Positions 26,424 through 33,546 of a stretch of DNA of 64,000 bases are shown here, piece by piece. Position numbers and translations under genes: made by a program. The stretch is from Alphaproteobacteria bacterium (GTDB lineage Bacteria; Pseudomonadota; Alphaproteobacteria; Rhodobacterales; Rhodobacteraceae), in contig JAUHWT010000004.1 of NCBI GenBank assembly GCA_030427145.1, positions 124,001-188,000 on the forward strand, in the 5' to 3' direction. Below the pieces are notes generated by a model. It worked only from the letters and a program-made list of their open reading frames with translations, made no database searches and was not told the DNA's origin. How positions within the stretch are numbered: position 1 is the stretch's first letter; each line of letters opens with the position of its first letter.

Positions 26424-27128
26424 TCAGACGGCGCGGGTGAGGCCGCCGTCGATGCGCCAGTTCTGGCCGGTGACGTAGCCACCATCGTCAGAGGCGAGCC
26501 AGCCGATCAGCGACGACACCTCCTCTTCCCGCCCGTAGCGGCCCATTGGGATGCGGGCGCGGCGGTCCTCCGTTTCGGGCAGGCTGTCGATAAAGCCGGG
26601 CAGAACATTGTTCATGCGGATGTTTTGCGCGGCGTATTTGTCGGCGTAGAGTTTGGTGAAGCCCGCGAGACCTGCGCGGAAGACGCCCGAGGTCGGGAAA
26701 AGCGGGTCGGGTTCGAAGGCGGCGAAGGTTGAGATGTTGATGATCGCGCCGCCGCCCTGCCCGGCCATAATCGGGGTCACGAGGCGGGTCGGGCGGATGA
26801 CGTTCATCAGGTAGACGTCGAGGCCCGCGTGCCAGTCGTCGTCCGTCATTTCAAGAATGTCGCCCTTGGGGCCGTGACCGGCGGAGTTGACCAGAACGTC
26901 GACGCGGCCCCATCTTTCCATCGCGCCGTCGACGAGGCGGGCGAGATCATCGACCGACTGGTTTGATCCGGTGACGCCGAAGCCGCCGAGGCTTTCGCCG
27001 AGCGCCTCGCCCTTGCCCGAGGAGGACAGGACGCCGACCTTAAAGCCGTCGGCGGCCAGGCGTTTTGCGGCGCCCGCGCCCATGCCGCTGCCGCCTGCGG
27101 TGATCAGGGCTGTTTTTTCTGCTGTCAT
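26424..27128 (-). CDS. SDR-family protein with atypical active site
   Basis: A 234-residue short-chain dehydrogenase/reductase-fold protein. The Rossmann motif TAGGSGMGAGAA, the VLVNSAGHGPKG block (NSAG in place of NNAG) and the C-terminal GYVTGQNWRIDGGLT are normal. The catalytic YxxxK is not: where most SDRs read YSASKAAVITLTK, this one reads SGVFRAGLAGFTK, so tyrosine and lysine appear replaced by Ser/Phe and Arg. It may bind a nucleotide without standard oxidoreductase activity, or use other residues. ATG at 27128 has GGAGACACC upstream. It lies just downstream of the original coxE 3' end (copy A of the direct repeat). Confidence 0.85.
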   Translation of the reverse strand: MTAEKTALITAGGSGMGAGAAKRLAADGFKVGVLSSSGKGEALGESLGGFGVTGSNQSVDDLARLVDGAMERWGRVDVLVNSAGHGPKGDILEMTDDDWHAGLDVYLMNVIRPTRLVTPIMAGQGGGAIINISTFAAFEPDPLFPTSGVFRAGLAGFTKLYADKYAAQNIRMNNVLPGFIDSLPETEDRRARIPMGRYGREEEVSSLIGWLASDDGGYVTGQNWRIDGGLTRAV

Positions 27129-27275
27129 GGTGGTGTCTCCTCACTGGCCGGAATGTGTTTTCGGTCTGTTGTTGAGAAGATAGGGGCCAGGGGAGTGTCG
27201 GGCCAGCCAGATGGGCTGTTGCCTGCGTGTAGATTTTCTATTGCACCCGTGAGGCCGCGATGCCGGATCAGGCGG

Positions 27276-27341
27276 CGGTTGAGGGGGCGTCGAGCATCCG
27301 TTTCAGGCGGTGCCGTTCGACGGCGTTTTCCGGTGCGGTCA
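27276..27341. repeat. 66-base direct repeat, left copy (displaced coxE 3' end)
   Basis: It is identical to 28661-28726 except position 27334 (T versus G at 28719), which is a synonymous change in an alanine codon when read as coxE. Reading on the minus strand gives TAPENAVERHRLKRMLDAPS, then TAA-stop in protein terms, so it is probably the original chromosomal end of coxE. Confidence 0.9.
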
Positions 27342-27390
27342 TCCGTTCAACGAAGAGACATCCGTTTGCCGAAAGTTGTTTGCGAGCTTT

Positions 27391-28491
27391 TCACTGCTCC
27401 GGATCGTTATCTTCCAAATCTTCATCGTCGAATTCTATCTCGTCCTCACTCTGGTCCGCCAATAGACGGATTTGTTCGCGTGTATTGCGAAGCTCGTCAT
27501 GGTTTTTCCGGACGTTTCTGGCATCTTCAATTTCATCCTTCGAAAGCGGCGGGTCATACTCTCCGTCTTCCGGGTCGGGTGGCGGCAAAATGTCGACTTC
27601 ACCACCTTTCTTAGTGAACTTGTTCATTTTTTCGATAGATTTTTTCAGAGCATTTACTTTTTCACCATCGTAGGGTTTAGGAAGAGTTTCTACAGCGGCA
27701 TCAAGTAGTTCTTTTAATCCGTCCTGTTCTAAGTCCTCAATACTCTTCTCAAGACCTTTCATAACACTTTTGTTGAGTTTAACCTTATGCTTAAAATCTT
27801 CTACAGCATTGGCCAATTCGAGAGCGTTGAGACCGATCTTAGTAACGTGGTTGCTGATCAGGAGTAGCAGTGCTGTAGCTGTTGCGGTTGTTCCAAGTAC
27901 GAGGATAACGGACCCTTGATGCGCGCCTAAAACTTTGACTGTTTCGGGTGCCTCATCAACGCAAATTGCTATCCCGCGCATAATGTCAAACCACTCTTGA
28001 GACCATTCCTTAAGTTCCGTGATATCATTGATCGCGGCATTGTCTCGAAAATGAACACGGACAGCGATTTGGTCTATATACGACTCTTCCTCTTCGACAA
28101 ACTTGAGGGACGCGAGACGATCAGCCACCTCCGAAAAGTTATTCTGGAGTTTGCCCAACGCTTGTTGAATTTCAGAAATTTCTTGAGCCGCAGTCGCAGC
28201 ATCAAAACGAGCACTTTTAACTATGCTCTCAATATGTCGAGCACCTTGATTACCGACGAACTGGAGCACATCCTCGCGCTCTAGAACTGATATCTGTTCG
28301 CGCGTCAGAAGGTGCAATGGCATCGCTCGGAGCGATCCAAGCAGAAGTTTCAGATCATCTTTCACTGGCTGTTTTGTCGGCTGTGTAGCGTTTTGGTTCA
28401 GTTTCTTATGCAGTACTCTAAGTTGTCCAACCACAGGCCGCCCGTAAGTATCAAACCAAATGCAAAGATTTATAAGCTCACGTATTTCCAA
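27391..28491 (-). CDS. Unrecognised acidic membrane-associated protein, cargo of the integrated element
   Basis: A 366-residue protein from a TTG start at 28491 with an excellent AGGAGG site 6 bases upstream. I do not recognise a named family. Visible parts are a helical N-terminal half with coiled-coil tendency (about 75-135: EISEIQQALGKLQNNFSEVA), then a compact segment VRVHFRDNAAINDITELKEW and EWFDIMRGIAICVDEAPETV (about 145-185). A GAHQGSVILVLG turn leads into a single hydrophobic helix (about 193-216). The C-terminal half is charged helical and ends in a very acidic tail (SEDEIEFDDEDLEDNDPE). AT-rich codon use differs sharply from its neighbours, indicating recent transfer. A defence or selfish role is conceivable from context only. 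Confidence 0.8.
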   Translation of the reverse strand: MEIRELINLCIWFDTYGRPVVGQLRVLHKKLNQNATQPTKQPVKDDLKLLLGSLRAMPLHLLTREQISVLEREDVLQFVGNQGARHIESIVKSARFDAATAAQEISEIQQALGKLQNNFSEVADRLASLKFVEEEESYIDQIAVRVHFRDNAAINDITELKEWSQEWFDIMRGIAICVDEAPETVKVLGAHQGSVILVLGTTATATALLLLISNHVTKIGLNALELANAVEDFKHKVKLNKSVMKGLEKSIEDLEQDGLKELLDAAVETLPKPYDGEKVNALKKSIEKMNKFTKKGGEVDILPPPDPEDGEYDPPLSKDEIEDARNVRKNHDELRNTREQIRLLADQSEDEIEFDDEDLEDNDPEQ

Positions 28492-28652
28492 ATTATCCTC
28501 CTTTTATCGGCTAAAAAATACTTTGATGCTTGGCACGGTAAGGTAAAATGCCGCGCTCAAATCGTCATTAGATTTTTGTGTCTTTGTTTTACCAGCATAG
28601 TCTAGTCGCTTGCTCTAGGGAACGAAACAGTCCAGCCGCGTTCGCGATGACC

Positions 28653-29915
28653 TTAAGTGCCGGTTGAGGGGGCGTCGAGCATCCGTTTCAGGCGGTGCCG
28701 TTCGACGGCGTTTTCCGGGGCGGTCAGCACATTGGTGAGGTCCGAGAGCGAGGCGAGGCTGTGGCAGGCGCGGAAGCTGTCCACATGGGGCAGCATGGCG
28801 CGGACGCCGCGGGCGCGGGCGGAGAAGCCGTCCCAGCGCAGCAGGGGATTGAGCCAGATGACGCGGCGGGCGGAGAGGTGGAGGCGTTCCATTTCAAGGC
28901 CGAGGCGGTCGGGGTCGTCGCGGTCGAGGCCGTCGGTGATGAGCAGGATCACCGCGCCCTGCCCAAGAACGCGGCGGGACCAGTCGCGGTTGAAGTCATG
29001 CAGGCAGGCGCCGATGCGGGTGCCGCCTTCCCAGTCGCGGGCTTCACGGCCGGCGGCCTCCAGGGCCATGTCCACGTCGCGGCGGCGCAGGTGGCGGGTG
29101 ATGTTGGTGAGCCTGGTGCCGAAGGTGAAGGCGTGAACCTGGGCCCAGCCCGCGCCTTTGGCGTTCGAGACGGCGTGCAGGAAGTGGAGCAGCATGCGCG
29201 AATAGGAGGACATGGAGCCGGAGATGTCGCAAAGCGCCACGAGATTGGGCGGGCGCGTGCGGCGGGCGCGGAAGCGGGGCTGGCGCATTTCGCCGCCCGC
29301 GCGCAGGGTGGCGCGCATGGTGCCCTGCCAGTCGGGGACGTGGCCGCGCGGATCGGGCGCGGTACGGCGGCTGGTCAGGGGTTTGATGGCGAGATCGAGC
29401 CGGGCGATGGCGCGTTTGGCATCCGCGGTTTCCGCCGCCGACATCTGCTCAAAATCCATTTTTTTGAGGGTTTCGTCGGTGGAGGCTGTGAGGCTCGCGT
29501 CGATCTGGATTTCCTCGCCCTCCTCCGCTTTGGGCGGCGGGGGTGGCTCATCGGCGCCGTCGAGCAGGGCTTCCGCCGCCCGGCGGTCGGCGGCCTTGGG
29601 GGCCTCGGGCTCGTGGACGCCGCGCACCATGGGCAGGAGCATGGACATCATGTGCTCAAGGAACTGCGGGTCGCGCCAGTAGAGCTGGAAGATGCGGGAG
29701 AAGACCTCGCGGTGTTCGGGGCGGCTGACGAAGCAGGCCTGGAGGGTGTGGTAGAAATCGGTGCGGTTGGTGAAGCCCGCGGTTTCCACGGCGCGAATGG
29801 CGTCCACCACGCGGCCGGTGCCAACGGGGAGACCTGCGCGGCGCAGGGCGCGGGCGAAATGGGTGATGTTTTGCGCGAGGTGGCCGTTTTCGGGGATGGG
29901 GATGGGGTCAGGCAT
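28653..29915 (-). CDS. coxE: CoxE-like VWA-domain protein
   Basis: A 420-residue VWA protein of the CoxE family. The C-terminal von Willebrand A domain carries the MIDAS motif LCDISGSMSSYSRMLL, then GGTRIGACLHDFNRDW and LLITDGLDRDDPDRLG. The N-terminal half is helical (HFARALRRAGLPVGTGRVVD). With the MoxR ATPase encoded 135 bases upstream on the same strand, it probably forms a chaperone/insertase pair for maturing a molybdenum or copper enzyme. ATG at 29915 is used; a longer ORF has no support and would enter the R5 element. Its final 22 codons are the repeat copy B, so the present C-terminus STGT seems supplied by the inserted element. Confidence 0.9.
   Translation of the reverse strand: MPDPIPIPENGHLAQNITHFARALRRAGLPVGTGRVVDAIRAVETAGFTNRTDFYHTLQACFVSRPEHREVFSRIFQLYWRDPQFLEHMMSMLLPMVRGVHEPEAPKAADRRAAEALLDGADEPPPPPKAEEGEEIQIDASLTASTDETLKKMDFEQMSAAETADAKRAIARLDLAIKPLTSRRTAPDPRGHVPDWQGTMRATLRAGGEMRQPRFRARRTRPPNLVALCDISGSMSSYSRMLLHFLHAVSNAKGAGWAQVHAFTFGTRLTNITRHLRRRDVDMALEAAGREARDWEGGTRIGACLHDFNRDWSRRVLGQGAVILLITDGLDRDDPDRLGLEMERLHLSARRVIWLNPLLRWDGFSARARGVRAMLPHVDSFRACHSLASLSDLTNVLTAPENAVERHRLKRMLDAPSTGT
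28661..28726. repeat. 66-base direct repeat, right copy (present coxE 3' end)
   Basis: This copy encodes the last 22 codons of the coxE-type gene and matches 27276-27341 at 65 of 66 positions. Identity stops abruptly at both ends, marking the presumed exchange boundaries. Confidence 0.9.
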
Positions 29916-29960
29916 TCCGGGAACACCTGATGGTTGTGCTCCTAGACGGAGGGGAGTGCG

Positions 29961-30026
29961 GACCTCGGGGGGCGCGATAGCGCCTCCCATGGGGGAGGTC
30001 GGCGCTGCCCGGTGTGGCCACCGGGC
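29961..30026 (+). repeat. Dispersed two-hairpin intergenic element, copy R5
   Basis: Stem 1 is AGCGCC (29979-29984) with GGCGCT (30001-30006); stem 2 is GCCCGGTG (30007-30014) with CACCGGGC (30019-30026). Stem 2 has T-A where the R1-R3 copies have C-G, another compensatory change. It lies between moxR- and coxE-type genes in the antisense orientation to them. Confidence 0.68.
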
Positions 30027-30050
30027 AATACGGGTGATTTGCCCCCCGGG

Positions 30051-30962
30051 TCACGCCACGGCCGGGTCGGCCTGGACGCCGTCGAGGATGCGTTTGACCT
30101 CCGACGACTGCATTTTGGCGATGTCGTCCTGGTATTTCAGCACCGCGCCAAGCGTGTCGGCGATGACCTGCGGCGAGAGCTGCACCGCGTCGAGGGCGAC
30201 GAGACATTTGGCCCAGTCGATGGTCTCGGCCACGCCGGGATGCTTGAAGAGATCCTCGTCGCGCAGGCGCTGAACGAAGGCCACCACCTCGCGGCTGAGG
30301 GTTTCCGTGGCTTCCGGGGCGCGGGCCAGGAGAATGGCCAGTTCCCGGTCGAAGCCGGGATAATCGACCCAGTGGTAGAGACAGCGGCGTTTGAGCGCGT
30401 CATGGACCTCACGTGTGCGGTTGGAGGTGATGATGACAATGGGCGGCTCCTTCGCCGCGACGGTGCCGAGCTCGGGGATGGTGACCTGGAAGTCGGACAG
30501 GGCCTCGAGCAGAAACGCCTCGAAAGGCTCGTCGGTGCGGTCAAGCTCGTCGATCAGCAGCACGGGCGGGCCGCCGTCCTGGTCCTGCATGGCTTCCAGC
30601 AGGGGGCGGCGGATGAGGAATTCCTCTGAGAAAAGCTCGGAGTTCAGCTGCGACCGGTCGGTCTGGCCCGCGGCCTCAGCGGTGCGGATGGCGACCATCT
30701 GGGCGGGGAAGTTCCACTCGTAGACCGCGCCGGAGACGTCGAGACCCTCGTAGCACTGGAGCCGGATCAGGCGACGGCCGAGGGCACGGGAGAGCGCCTT
30801 GGCGATCTCGGTTTTGCCCACTCCGGCCTCGCCTTCCAGGAACAGGGGCCTTCCGAGTTTGAGGGAGAGGAAAACCACGGTCGAGAGGCCGCGTCCGGCA
30901 ACGTATCCCACATCGGCCAGCATTTTGGCGGTGGCGTCTATGGATTGTGGCAGTTCGGTCAT
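30051..30962 (-). CDS. MoxR-family AAA+ ATPase (CoxD-like)
   Basis: A 303-residue MoxR-type AAA+ protein. Walker A is FLEGEAGVGKTEIAKALSR (residues about 41-59), Walker B is PPVLLIDELDRTDEPFEAFL, and sensor-1 is PIVIITSNRTREVHDALKRR with the arginine finger. MoxR ATPases act with VWA-domain partners as chaperones in metalloenzyme assembly, and the CoxE-like partner follows at 135 bases. The ATG at 30962 has GGAGGAGGGG directly upstream. It is divergent from the SDR at 31149. The target enzyme is not in the window. Confidence 0.93.
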   Translation of the reverse strand: MTELPQSIDATAKMLADVGYVAGRGLSTVVFLSLKLGRPLFLEGEAGVGKTEIAKALSRALGRRLIRLQCYEGLDVSGAVYEWNFPAQMVAIRTAEAAGQTDRSQLNSELFSEEFLIRRPLLEAMQDQDGGPPVLLIDELDRTDEPFEAFLLEALSDFQVTIPELGTVAAKEPPIVIITSNRTREVHDALKRRCLYHWVDYPGFDRELAILLARAPEATETLSREVVAFVQRLRDEDLFKHPGVAETIDWAKCLVALDAVQLSPQVIADTLGAVLKYQDDIAKMQSSEVKRILDGVQADPAVA

Positions 30963-31148
30963 GTCCCCTCCTCCGTATGCCCGCGCGGCCTCATGCGGCC
31001 CGGAACACAGACCGCATAAGGACAGGCTCGGGGATTGAAAATCAACCCGTCATTTGGGCGCGGTCGGGCGCGGGCCGGTTGCGCTTGCCGCGCCGCGCTC
31101 CGCCATGCTTTGATGCCCGCCGGTACTCAGGGAGCGGGAAAACGACGC

Positions 31149-31898
31149 ATGAACAAATACGATTTTAGTGGCCGGAACGCGGTGGTGACCGGCGGAGCGA
31201 ACGGGATCGGGGCCGCGGTTGTGGAACTGCTGGTCCGGTCCGGGGCGCGGGTGTCGATCTGGGACATTGAGCCGGATGCGCCGGAGCCGCGGGTGGCGGA
31301 CCTGGACCAGGCGATGCTGGCCCATGAGGTTGTGGATGTCGCCAATATTGCCAGCGTGGAGGTGGCGGCCAAAGCGACGGAGGAGAAATTCGGCTCCATC
31401 GACGTGCTGGTGAACAGTGCGGGGATCGCGGGGCCGAATGCGAAGACCTGGGAATATCCGCTCGACGCCTGGAAACAAGTTCAGGCGGTGAATGTGGAAG
31501 GCACGCTGCACACCATTCGAACGGTTGTGCCGGGCATGATCGAGCGGGATTACGGGCGGATCGTGAATATTGCCTCGATTGCCGGGAAGGAAGGCAACCC
31601 GATGGCGAGCGCCTATTCGGCGTCCAAGGCTGCGGTGATCACGCTGACGAAATCCCTGGGCAAGGAACTGGCCGATAATGATATTGCGGTGAACTGCATC
31701 ACACCGGTGACGGCGAACACGCGCATTCTGGATCAGCTGAGTCAGGAGTTTATTGAGTATATGCGCTCGAAAATTCCGCGGGGCCGGTTTGTGAAGGTCG
31801 AGGAGATCGCGTCGCTGGTCGCCTGGCTGGCCTGCGAGGAGAATTCGTTCAGCACGGGCGCGACGTTTGATATCTCCGGCGGGCGCGCGACGTACTGA
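31149..31898 (+). CDS. SDR-family NAD(P)-dependent oxidoreductase
   Basis: A 249-residue classical SDR. It has TGGANGIGAAV at residues 13-23, VLVNSAGIAGP, the catalytic serine in IVNIASIAGKEG and the intact YSASKAAVITLTKSLGKEL with Tyr and Lys. The C-terminal STGATFDISGGRATY is standard. It resembles sugar or 3-oxoacyl-type dehydrogenases (FabG superfamily), substrate uncertain. ATG at 31149 is chosen because the Rossmann motif begins 13 residues later and GGGA lies upstream; the longer ORF has no ribosome site. It is a single-gene unit followed by a long gap. Confidence 0.9.
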   Translation: MNKYDFSGRNAVVTGGANGIGAAVVELLVRSGARVSIWDIEPDAPEPRVADLDQAMLAHEVVDVANIASVEVAAKATEEKFGSIDVLVNSAGIAGPNAKTWEYPLDAWKQVQAVNVEGTLHTIRTVVPGMIERDYGRIVNIASIAGKEGNPMASAYSASKAAVITLTKSLGKELADNDIAVNCITPVTANTRILDQLSQEFIEYMRSKIPRGRFVKVEEIASLVAWLACEENSFSTGATFDISGGRATY

Positions 31899-32739
31899 CG
31901 CGGGCGTGGTTTTGTGATGAGCGGTGCCGCGGGTCTTTTTGACAGTTTTTGGTCTGAGGGCTCCCGCTCCCCGCGCCTACGCGCCTCACGATTCGGGTGA
32001 TCCGGGCGCTTTGAGTGTATGCGGCGGGCGGAGTTCGGGTGTGGGCGAGTGCAGGCGGGAATCTGCCTGCGAATTGACCAGTTTGCTGTGGATAAACGGG
32101 GGCTGGATATCGTCGCGCGAGTATCGGCGGAAATTTGCCTATGCGTCGGATCGGGCGGAACCGAAAATGTCTCGGAAATTTCGGCCCCGTAGGCACCTGA
32201 AATTGTTAACCTTTTCGCGAACCAATTGGTCAGAAATGGAAATTGCGTACCATTTGAGGTGGAAAACGCCGGGCCAGGGCGTCGGGCATTGGCGGAATAC
32301 AGCCAATAAGACTATTGCAGGACGTGTCTGGAATAAGGTTAATGGCCCCATGATCTTAGATCACGGGGCCCTGATGACCACCCCACCCCTCAACATTCGG
32401 TCGTCACGGTCACCAATTGTGAGGCGGGTGTTTCAGAAATTCTGAACACCCGCCCGCTCCTTCCGCCCCCGGGTAAGGGCGAACGCGATCCCTGCTGAAC
32501 CCACTCGCTGAACGGTCGGCAATACTGTTTGCCGGTACTCGTTACCCACCCCTGGATAAACGCGGTTCAACACTGATCAGTATGGTTGATCGTTGATGAA
32601 TTGCGCTGGATCAACCCGGAATCCGGGTCTGCCACCGATTCAGCCGCTCACGTTGTGTTGCAATTGCAACAGTTTTACCGAAAAATAACGATTTTTTCGG
32701 GATGGGCGAAAATCCGCCCAAGCCGTTTGCCGCAGGTAT
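31899..32739. other. 841-base gene-free gap rich in hairpins
   Basis: No reading frame here has a credible start, codon pattern or domain. The right half holds a series of inverted repeats, listed separately at 32288-32719, and there is a 10-base palindrome ACCAATTGGT at 32221-32230. Composition is more AT-rich than the flanks. An unrecognised structured RNA or decayed DNA is possible. Confidence 0.55.
32288..32719. other. Cluster of inverted repeats, candidate structured non-coding locus
   Basis: Inverted repeats in order: ATTGGC/GCCAAT (32288-32307), GGCCCCaTGATC/GATCAcGGGGCC (32344-32370), and GCGGGTGTTTCAGA/TCTGAACACCCGC (32424-32453, one bulge). Then come CGGCAA/TTGCCG (32517-32534), ACCCGG/CCGGGT (32614-32628), palindrome GTTGCAATTGCAAC (32657-32670), CCGAAAAA/TTTTTCGG (32678-32700) and TGGGCG/CGCCCA (32703-32720). 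The last ones could terminate the kinase mRNA on the minus strand. The density argues for a structured transcript. Confidence 0.45.
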
Positions 32740-33369
32740 TCACGAATTGTTCCAGACAACGTCGGCTTTCGCCGAATCCCTCAGCACGGTTTCGGCATTT
32801 GGCAGATCGTTATCGCCCGCTTTCGTTTTGGCCGATTCGCGGTCAAAACCGAAACCGAGCCAGCGGTCCATGAGCCGGGCCTCCAGCACCTCCATCGGGG
32901 CGGACACCATGATGGTGTGGTCGAAAAGCGGCCGGAGCCGGTCCCAGGGTGGGGTTGTCAAAAGCAGATAGTTGCCCTCGACGAGAATGATTCGCGTATC
33001 AGCCGCAACAATGCGGGCTCCGGCGCGCGCAAGTTCAAGAGACCGGTCGAAAACCGGCACGGCGACCGGGTCCCGCGCGGCGCGGATGCGTTCGAGAGTT
33101 GCGAGGAAGCCGAGCGCGTCGAAGGTCCAGGGTGCGCCCTTGCGTGGCAGGTCACCGGAGGCGGTGAGCACCGCATCGTCGTAGTGGTAGCCGTCCATGG
33201 GCACCAGAGTGGAAGAGCCGGGATCGAGACGCTCCAGTTCAGCCCAGAGTTGTTCGGAAAGGGTAGATTTGCCGCCCGCGGGCGGTCCGGCGATGGCGAC
33301 CATGTATCTGTCGCGGCCCCCGGCCTTCTCCAGCACGTCCCTTGCCAGTGCGGTCACGTCGCCGGTCAT
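32740..33369 (-). CDS. Nucleoside/nucleotide kinase family protein (FrcK/PanK/uridine-kinase-like)
   Basis: A 209-residue P-loop kinase. Walker A is AIAGPPAGGKSTLSEQ (about residues 25-40), followed by VPMDGYHYDDAVL with the catalytic DGYH-type motif and IILVEGNYLLL as a Walker-B-like strand. This pattern belongs to the COG1072-type group that includes pantothenate kinase, uridine kinase relatives and the FrcK protein of rhizobial fructose uptake operons. The divergent ROK-type regulator next door supports a sugar kinase or fructose-system role, but this is inference. The predicted product is short compared with pantothenate kinase. Confidence 0.83.
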   Translation of the reverse strand: MTGDVTALARDVLEKAGGRDRYMVAIAGPPAGGKSTLSEQLWAELERLDPGSSTLVPMDGYHYDDAVLTASGDLPRKGAPWTFDALGFLATLERIRAARDPVAVPVFDRSLELARAGARIVAADTRIILVEGNYLLLTTPPWDRLRPLFDHTIMVSAPMEVLEARLMDRWLGFGFDRESAKTKAGDNDLPNAETVLRDSAKADVVWNNS

Positions 33370-33439
33370 GCCATGTCCCTCCTCCGATGCGCAGGCTGAG
33401 GATCATTTCCATCACGCCGGGGATGTCAACGGAGCGGGT

Positions 33440-33526
33440 TTGTCCGGTCGGGGGGAATTGGTCAGGTGGTGTGAATTACCGTTTGTCCTGGGGGGGCGAT
33501 TGACGGTAAGCCGCTGTGACGGACAA
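33440..33526. promoter_or_regulatory. Nested inverted repeats between kinase and ROK regulator
   Basis: An outer pair TTGTCCG (33440-33446)/CGGACAA (33520-33526) encloses an inner pair TTACCGT (33476-33482)/ACGGTAA (33503-33509). The region lies in the 177-base divergent promoter gap, ending 21 bases before the ROK start. This symmetry suggests an operator for the ROK protein, possibly controlling both genes. Confidence 0.5.
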
Positions 33527-33546
33527 CTCCGGAGTACGGAAGCGGT

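Larger units (their letters stand above)
27276..28660. mobile_element. Putative small integrated element at the coxE 3' end
   Basis: A 1385-base block bounded by 66-base direct repeats (27276-27341 and 28661-28726). The right repeat is the last 22 codons of the coxE-type gene; the left copy reads in the same frame and continues to its own stop (STAA-stop instead of STGT-stop). The interior is visibly AT-rich compared with the flanking genes and encodes one unrecognised protein. Integration at a gene 3' end that preserves the reading frame is typical of site-specific elements. No integrase is present, so it may be a remnant or depend on helper functions; tandem duplication with later insertion is the alternative. 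Confidence 0.6.

Noticed and set aside
31924-32445. A 173-codon frame in the gene-free gap
   Set aside because: It lacks a ribosome site, its codon use is unlike neighbours, and it runs across several hairpins.
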